A DNA stretch of 32,363 nt, from NCBI GenBank assembly GCA_020072905.1, contig JAIQGB010000001.1, positions 1-32,363 on the forward strand, in the 5' to 3' direction. The notes under the pieces are model-generated. The model worked only from the letters and a program-made list of their open reading frames with translations, searched no databases and was not told where the DNA came from. Numbering within the stretch: the stretch's first letter is position 1; every line of letters begins with the position of its first letter. Both the position numbers and the translations under genes were made by a program. This document shows positions 26,966 through 32,363 of the stretch, piece by piece. The stretch comes from Terriglobia bacterium (GTDB taxonomy: Bacteria; Acidobacteriota; Terriglobia; UBA7540).

Positions 26966-26975
26966 AACTGTTTTC

Positions 26976-28361
26976 CTATGCTCCTCGTTTCACACGCACA
27001 CGCTGGCCGGAGGTCAGCCCCTCGAGCCCGCGCACTACGATCTTGTCATTCGGTCCCAGACCACTCGCCACCTCCAGCCGCTCGCCCAGGTCGCGGCCCA
27101 CTTCGACTTCCCGGAGCTTGACGTGCGAGCCATCCAGGACGAAGACCGCGGACTTGCCCTCGTTCTGCACCATGGCCGCGCGGGGAATGGAGAGCATTTC
27201 CCGCGGCGCACTGCTCACTTCGCCTTTCGATGGCGGCGCCAGGAAAGAAACGTGCGCGTTCATCTCCGGGCGGAGGTACTCGTCCGGCTTCAGGACCTTC
27301 ACTTTGACCTGGATGGTGGCTTTCTGGCGATTGGCCTCGGGCGCGATTTCGTCGACGACGCCCTTGTAGGTGCGGTCAGGGTAGGCATCCGCGGTGACGA
27401 CGCAGTCCTGGTGTGGCGAAATCCTCGGAAAATCGTTTTGATTGATGTCGAGCTCCACCTGCATGTCGTTCAGGTCGGCGAGCGAGCAGACCGAAGCCTT
27501 CACGCCGCCCGTCCCGCCGAAGTTCATGGTGGAGACCATCTCACCCTTCTCGATCAGGCGTTCGAGGACGGTGCCGGAGACCGGGGCGCGGATGAGCGTT
27601 GAGTCGAGCATGGTCTGCGCGTAGTCCACAACGGCCTGCGCCTGAGCGGCCTGTGCGCGCGCGTAGTCGATCTGTTCCCGGCGCGGCCCGATCTTGACCA
27701 AGTCGTGATGCTTCCGGCTGTCCTCGAGCTGGGCCTTGGTGACGTTGTACTGCGTCCGAGCGTTATCGAGCTGCTGCTGGGAAGCGACCGCCTGCTTGGC
27801 CAGGTCCTCGACGCGCTTGAGATTCACCTCGGCATTCTGAAAATTGGCCTGAGCCTCTTCCATCTGGGCACGCGCTTGGTCGATTTCCTGCGGCCGTGAG
27901 CCCGTTTCGAGTTCTTGCAGCCGCGCTCGGGTCACGGCGAGATTGGCTTTTGCCTGCTCGACCTGCGCGCGATACTCGTTGTCTTCGAGGCGCACCAGCA
28001 CTTGGCCTTCCTTCACCTGGTCGCCCTTCTCAATGCCCACCCAAGCGACTTTGCCGACCACCTTGGAGCTGACCTGGATGGTGTGGTGGGCCACAATGTA
28101 GCCGCCGGCGGTGAGGACCACCGTGCCCCCCGTTGACGACCCACGCTCGAGCGTCACGCGCTGGACTTCGACCTCCGGCGCCTGGGCGAAGATGCCGGAA
28201 ACCGCCAGGCCGACCACGAGGACAAAGACAATCCCCACACCCACATAGAGGAGCGGTCCCCACGGGACCTTGCTTTTGGGCTCGAGCGATTCCTTGCGCG
28301 AGCGGTCGATTTGCAGAACGCTCAGATCCTGCTGCCGGCTATCGGTTGGAGCCATTACCAC
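26976..28361 (-). CDS. HlyD/MacA-type efflux periplasmic adaptor protein
   Basis: 461 aa: N-terminal TM; ASTGGTVVLTAGGYIVAHHTIQVSSKVVGKVAWVGIEKGDQVKEGQVLVRLEDNEY lipoyl half; long coiled coil; TLIRAPVSGTVLERLIEKGEMV second lipoyl half. Sequence reads SSTGGTVVLTAGGYIVAHH in the ORF. Confidence 0.93.
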   Translation of the reverse strand: MVMAPTDSRQQDLSVLQIDRSRKESLEPKSKVPWGPLLYVGVGIVFVLVVGLAVSGIFAQAPEVEVQRVTLERGSSTGGTVVLTAGGYIVAHHTIQVSSKVVGKVAWVGIEKGDQVKEGQVLVRLEDNEYRAQVEQAKANLAVTRARLQELETGSRPQEIDQARAQMEEAQANFQNAEVNLKRVEDLAKQAVASQQQLDNARTQYNVTKAQLEDSRKHHDLVKIGPRREQIDYARAQAAQAQAVVDYAQTMLDSTLIRAPVSGTVLERLIEKGEMVSTMNFGGTGGVKASVCSLADLNDMQVELDINQNDFPRISPHQDCVVTADAYPDRTYKGVVDEIAPEANRQKATIQVKVKVLKPDEYLRPEMNAHVSFLAPPSKGEVSSAPREMLSIPRAAMVQNEGKSAVFVLDGSHVKLREVEVGRDLGERLEVASGLGPNDKIVVRGLEGLTSGQRVRVKRGA

Positions 28362-28438
28362 TTCTTCCTTTCAACGTTGCCTTTCGGCCACGGCAACGTC
28401 TTGCCTGGAGCCAATGCTGATCTTCATCCCCTCCATGC

Positions 28439-29602
28439 TCACGTGGAGCGCAACGCCGTCACGATGTTCTCGTGGGCCGCGCGCCAGGCGGGGAAGAGCC
28501 CGCCAATGAATCCCATGAGCACGGCAAAGATCATGCCGGCCAGCATCAGCCCCGGCGTAATCTGGAAGCTGAAGGCCAGCTCGCTGAAGGTCATGAAGTT
28601 CGTGGTGCCGGTCGTCACACCGTTGATGGGCAGGGCCAGGAGGCAGCCCATAAACCCGCCGAGCGCCGCGATCAGGACGGATTCGATGATAAACGAGAGC
28701 AGGATACTGCCGCGTGAGAAGCCCACCACCCGCAACGCCCCGATTTCCTTGGTGCGGCGCGCTACGGCCGCGTACATAGTGTTCATGGCGGCGAAGGAAG
28801 CGCCCACTGCCATCAACGCCGCGATGAAAATCCCCAGGAACTTGATGGGGGCCGCGGTGCGCGTCTGCCGCTCGTAGTACTCCTGTTCAGTATCGGCTTT
28901 GAGATGCAGACGGCGGTCGTCCGCAACAGCCTTCTTGAGCCGCTGAACGGCGCCCGCGTCCGTGGCGCGCACGAGGACGCTCGAGTAAGCGTCGCGGTCG
29001 AAATCCGGCGCGAGGTCGTCGGCGTTCGTCCAAATCTCCGAGGCAAAGGCAGTGTTGCCGGCGTCGAAGATACCGACCACTGTCCAGTAGCCTTTGGCGA
29101 ATTTCAGGCGGTCGCCGAGGCCGCAGTTCTGGAAGCGCTCGGCGATGCGCTTGCTGACGATCACCTCGCGCAGGCCGGAGCGGTACTCCCGGCCTTCGAC
29201 CAGCTTGAACTCCTTGCGCATGGCGAAGCCTTCGGGGCCTAGGCCCCGGATCGTCACGTTCGACCCTTGCACCTGACCGCGCCGGGGCAGGTTGATGAGC
29301 ACGACGAGCTCGGGGGAGACGACCGGCTCGCCCTTCTCGTTCTTGGCGATGCCTTCCAGATACTTGATGGTTTGCAGGGCGTCACGCTGGACGGAGCTCT
29401 GCGTCTCCGACTGCGACCCGTCGCGCATCACAATCAGGTTCAAGGGGTGGCCTGTGGCAGTGAGCGATGTCTGCAGCCCTTGGGCCAGCGCCATCAAGAC
29501 GACGAACACGGTGACGGTGAGTGTAATGCTGGAGGCCGTCATGGCCGTCGTCGTGCGGCGGACGGCCAGGTTGCGCAAGTTGTATTTAAGCGGAATGGCC
29601 AT
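28439..29602 (-). CDS. ABC transporter permease, FtsX/MacB-like
   Basis: 387 aa; N-terminal TM, MacB periplasmic-core-like region, C-terminal FtsX-like TMs (AALMAVGASFAAMNTMYAAVARRTKEIGALRVVGFSRGSILLSFIIESVLIAALGGFMG). Confidence 0.93.
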   Translation of the reverse strand: MAIPLKYNLRNLAVRRTTTAMTASSITLTVTVFVVLMALAQGLQTSLTATGHPLNLIVMRDGSQSETQSSVQRDALQTIKYLEGIAKNEKGEPVVSPELVVLINLPRRGQVQGSNVTIRGLGPEGFAMRKEFKLVEGREYRSGLREVIVSKRIAERFQNCGLGDRLKFAKGYWTVVGIFDAGNTAFASEIWTNADDLAPDFDRDAYSSVLVRATDAGAVQRLKKAVADDRRLHLKADTEQEYYERQTRTAAPIKFLGIFIAALMAVGASFAAMNTMYAAVARRTKEIGALRVVGFSRGSILLSFIIESVLIAALGGFMGCLLALPINGVTTGTTNFMTFSELAFSFQITPGLMLAGMIFAVLMGFIGGLFPAWRAAHENIVTALRST

Positions 29603-29610
29603 AGCTTATT

Positions 29611-29719
29611 GACTCATTGGATCATGGGGTCATTGAATCATTCAGGTCGTCGATGGTTTTCCGAGTATCGAGGCCGTTCAGCCCTTGAATGGATCAATGG
29701 ATCAGTGACTCAATGAAAC
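29611..29719. repeat. Inverted pair of 4 x 8-bp degenerate tandem repeats
   Basis: Left 29611-29642 GACTCATT GGATCATG GGGTCATT GAATCATT. Right 29688-29719 AATGGATC AATGGATC AGTGACTC AATGAAAC, reverse complement GTTTCATT GAGTCACT GATCCATT GATCCATT. Confidence 0.8.
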
Positions 29720-29728
29720 AATCCCCTT

Positions 29729-30862
29729 TCATCCCGTGTGCCGCAGTGCCACGGCGATATTCGTCCGCGCGGCGCGATACGCGGGCCAAGTGGCGGCCAG
29801 CAGCGCAACACTCAGCGCGATGCCGAAGCAGAGGGCCAACGTCTCCGGGCGCAGTCGCAGGTCCGCGAAGGCGAACTGGCCAATCTGCGTAAGCCTCAAC
29901 GAGTCGTAAAGCAGTTTCGCGCCACCTATCCCCAACAGCGCCCCAGCCAGGGTCAGAAGCAAGGATTCTCCCACGAAGAGGCGCAGAATGTGCGCCGGGC
30001 GGAACCCCAGACTCCGCATGATGGCGGCTTCGGAGATCCGCTCGCGCACGGACATCGCCATGGTGTTGGCGACAATGAGCAGGATCGCGAAGGTCACCGC
30101 CGACCCGATCAGCAGGATGATGCCCCGCACGTTCCCCAGCATGGCAATGAAATTGAGCATAAAGGCGCTGAGCGACTCGGTCTTGGTTTCGTTGGGCGTG
30201 TTGCGGAACATCGCGTCGATCGCCTCGCCGACGCGCGAAGCCATCTCGGGCTTCTCCAGGCGGATCCAGTAGAGTCCCACAACATTCATGCGGCCGATGG
30301 CTTCGTTGAGATATTCCCAATGAAACCAGAGTTGGTCGTCCGGTCCGCCACTGAAAATTCCTCGCAGGGTGAGTTCGGGGTTGAACCCCCAGAGGCTGCC
30401 GAGCAACGTGATCTTGTCGCCCACTTTCCAGCCGAACTTCTCCGCCAAGCGCCGGCCAGCTACCGCCGCTGTGCGCTCGCGCTGGAAGGCTTCGAGCTGG
30501 TCGGGGGGAATGGTTGAAGCGAACTGCACCTTAAAGACATTTTCTGGATCCACAGCTAAATTGGCGAACATATTCGCCGGGTCCTTCCAATAACCGCCGA
30601 ACCAGCTCAGGGAGGCGCAGGCCGCCACGCCCGGCACTTCCCGAATCCTCGCTCCATAGCTCGCGGGCATTGGAAAAACAATGCCCGTGGCGCGGCGTAC
30701 CATCATGATGGGAATGCTGTCCGCGTTCTCGAGGGGCTTGCCGAGCGCCGTGTACACCATAGCGAGCGAGGAAAGCAGGAAGAGCGAAACCGCCACGCTT
30801 GTCCCGGTCAGGAACGAACGCCGCTTGTTGCGCAACAGGTTTTTCAGGACCAGCCGCCACAT
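29729..30862 (-). CDS. ABC transporter permease, FtsX-like
   Basis: 377 aa: MWRLVLKNLLRNKRRSFLTGTSVAVSLFLLSSLAMVY; IILLIGSAVTFAILLIVANTMAMSVRERISEAAIMRSLGFRPAHILRLFVGESLLLTLAGALLG. Confidence 0.93.
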   Translation of the reverse strand: MWRLVLKNLLRNKRRSFLTGTSVAVSLFLLSSLAMVYTALGKPLENADSIPIMMVRRATGIVFPMPASYGARIREVPGVAACASLSWFGGYWKDPANMFANLAVDPENVFKVQFASTIPPDQLEAFQRERTAAVAGRRLAEKFGWKVGDKITLLGSLWGFNPELTLRGIFSGGPDDQLWFHWEYLNEAIGRMNVVGLYWIRLEKPEMASRVGEAIDAMFRNTPNETKTESLSAFMLNFIAMLGNVRGIILLIGSAVTFAILLIVANTMAMSVRERISEAAIMRSLGFRPAHILRLFVGESLLLTLAGALLGIGGAKLLYDSLRLTQIGQFAFADLRLRPETLALCFGIALSVALLAATWPAYRAARTNIAVALRHTG

Positions 30863-31074
30863 CTTCGATTTACCTTTCCGGCGATCCGCTCGGCTTCGAC
30901 AATCTTAACACGGGACGCGCCGCCGCCGGCGTAACCGGATGGCCTGTCAACCGGGCAAGGAAAGCGGCCAAAATGTCACCCTTAGAAGACGTTTGGCTGG
31001 CCGCTTCACACACGAGGTCATACGCGATGATGGGTGTCCAAGTTCCCAGGGGGCGCGGGGCGGGAATTGCTTTT

Positions 31075-31102
31075 GTAGGGGCAATTCATGAATTGCCCCT
31101 AC
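31075..31102. repeat. Perfect 28-bp palindrome (REP-like)
   Basis: GTAGGGGCAATTCATGAATTGCCCCTAC is fully self-complementary. Confidence 0.95.
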
Positions 31103-31166
31103 GACACAGGACGCCGGTCCCTTCCTGCGTCAGGGCAGGCACCGACCGGCGCTACGGCCCGAGGTA

Positions 31167-31189
31167 GAGACGGCCCGGTGGGCCGTCTC
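31167..31189. repeat. REP-like hairpin, 10-bp perfect stem
   Basis: GAGACGGCCC-GGT-GGGCCGTCTC. Confidence 0.9.
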
Positions 31190-31198
31190 ATCCAGGGG

Positions 31199-31221
31199 GA
31201 GACGCCTCACCGAGGCGTCTC
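31199..31221. repeat. REP-like hairpin, 10-bp perfect stem
   Basis: GAGACGCCTC-ACC-GAGGCGTCTC. Confidence 0.9.
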
Positions 31222-31255
31222 TACATCGCCCCCTTTGTGTTATGCTTTCGCCGAC

Positions 31256-31498
31256 ATGGACTGGAAAAATAAACTCTACTTCGGCGACAACCTGAAAATT
31301 CTCCGCGAGTATGTCCCCGAAGCGAGCGTGGACCTGATCTACCTCGACCCGCCGTTCAACTCCAGCGCCACCTACAACGTGCTCTTTAAGGAAAAGAGCG
31401 GCGAAGAATCCGCCGCGCAGATCACGGCTTTCGAGGACCCTTACCGAGGAGAGTCTCACTCGGAGTTCAATGAAATCGTGATAACATCGGTCCACTGA
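31256..31498 (+). pseudogene. N-terminal fragment of a site-specific (adenine) DNA methyltransferase
   Basis: MDWKNKLYFGDNLKILREYVPEASVDLIYLDPPFNSSATYNVLFKEKSGEESAAQITAFED, then unrelated-looking PYRGESHSEFNEIVITSVH and stop. Contains the DPPF motif but is only about 60 recognisable residues. Confidence 0.8.
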
Positions 31499-31501
31499 AC
31501 C

Positions 31502-32128
31502 GTGAGGCAAGAAGTGGCACGATACAGTTTATATTTCGGCGACTGCCTCTCGTGGATGGAGAAGACAGAAGAACAGTCCATCCACTCTATCGTTACCGAC
31601 CCCCCTTACGGCCTGAAAGAATACACCTCTGTGGAGAAGGAAAAGCTTCGCAACGGCCATGGCGGAGTGTGGAGAATTCCGCCGTCGTTTGACGGCTGCA
31701 AGCGGCGGCCTCTGCCCCGTTTTACCGTCCTCACCGATAGAGATCGTGAGAAGCTCCGCAGCTTTTTCTCGCAATTCGCCCGCCGCGCGATTCGTGTGTT
31801 GGTTCCGGGCGGCCATTTGTTTATAGCCACAAATCCCTTGCTCTCACACCTCGTCTACCTGCCGCTCATGGAGGCCGGGTTCGAAAAGCGCGGCGAAATC
31901 ATCAGGCTGGTAAAAACGCTGCGAGGCGGCGACCGTCCCAAGAACGCCCACGGAGAGTTTGCCCACGTCACGGTGATGCCACGGTCGGACTGGGAGCCGT
32001 GGGGGGTGTTCCGCAAACCTTGCGAAGGCCGCGTTCAAGACAATCTGCGCAAATGGAAGGTGTCTGCGGACGTCGTTGCGGGCTACATGGGCGGCAACGC
32101 CGCGCGCTATTTCAGCCCGGCGGCGTAA
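31502..32128 (+). pseudogene. DNA methyltransferase (DPPY type), apparently truncated at the C-terminus
   Basis: 208 aa: YSLYFGDCLSWMEKTEEQSIHSIVTDPPYGLKEYTSVEKEKLRNGHGGVWRIPPSFDGCKRRPLPRFTVLTDRDREKLRSFFSQFARRAIRVLVPGGHLFIATNPLLSHLVY...EPWGVFRKPCEGRVQDNLRKWK. The expected HPSLKP / LDPFxGSGST SAM-binding region is absent before the stop. Confidence 0.72.
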
Positions 32129-32177
32129 GCTAGCTGCTGGGAGGGGCATGCGGCCAGGATGGCCGCGCTCCAGGAGC

Positions 32178-32194
32178 GCAGGCTTCCAGCCTGC
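32178..32194. repeat. Short REP-like hairpin
   Basis: GCAGGCT-TCC-AGCCTGC, 7-bp perfect stem. Confidence 0.75.
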
Positions 32195-32202
32195 ATCGTG
32201 CG

Positions 32203-32363
32203 TCAGGACCCGCCGTCGTCAGCCGGTGGCGTCGGCTCGAGCATGCGACACACCCCCGAAGCGCATTGGCCCGTTTGGGCGGCGACGGTGCACGGGATCC
32301 CGTCGGGTGCCGGCTCGCTTTCACATCCGCTGGTGCCGTGGAAGTCGTAGGTGCAGATGTTGC
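32203..32363 (-). CDS. C-terminus of a Cys-rich, probably secreted protein, cut by right window edge
   Basis: Manual translation from the right edge: NICTYDFHGTSGCESEPAPDGIPCTVAAQTGQCASGVCRMLEPTPPADDGGS*. Regular Cys spacing with GxPC...GQCxxGVC. Absent from the ORF track, presumably because it has no start in the window. Confidence 0.55.
   Translation of the reverse strand, partial: NICTYDFHGTSGCESEPAPDGIPCTVAAQTGQCASGVCRMLEPTPPADDGGS

Noticed and set aside
1-32363. CRISPR array or rRNA
   Set aside because: No regularly spaced 24-40 bp direct repeats with unique spacers and no rRNA-like sequence seen.

Overview
This 32.4 kb bacterial window has a gene-content style typical of Acidobacteriota (inferred, not proven). 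It falls into two parts. Part 1 (about 1-21.6 kb) looks accessory. It is a glycan-degradation and uptake region with a GH3 beta-glucosidase (cut at the left edge and missing from the ORF track), a GH9 endoglucanase-like protein, a CE4 polysaccharide deacetylase, two DegT/DnrJ/EryC1/StrS-type PLP aminotransferases (one with a Tat-like signal), an ExuT-like MFS transporter, a GH30 hydrolase, an Oar-like TonB-dependent receptor, a large TPR protein and a DDE integrase-type transposase. It ends next to tRNA-Ser(CGA). Part 2 (about 22-32 kb) looks more core-like. It has tadA, an exported TIM-barrel sugar isomerase/epimerase-like protein, a PilZ-like plus coiled-coil protein, and a MacAB-like efflux operon (two FtsX-type permeases, HlyD adaptor, ATPase). 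At the right end are palindromic REP-like hairpins, two truncated DNA methyltransferase fragments and the C-terminus of a Cys-rich ORF entering from the edge. The least expected signals are: (i) intergenic tandem repeats with 7- or 8-bp period, mostly in inverted arm pairs and seen only in Part 2; (ii) a predicted exported PLP aminotransferase in a polysaccharide locus; (iii) a GH3 whose nucleophile motif reads GE instead of SD; (iv) a consensus sigma70-type promoter placed so that the PilZ/coiled-coil mRNA should be nearly leaderless. All calls come from reading the sequence; no database search was run.
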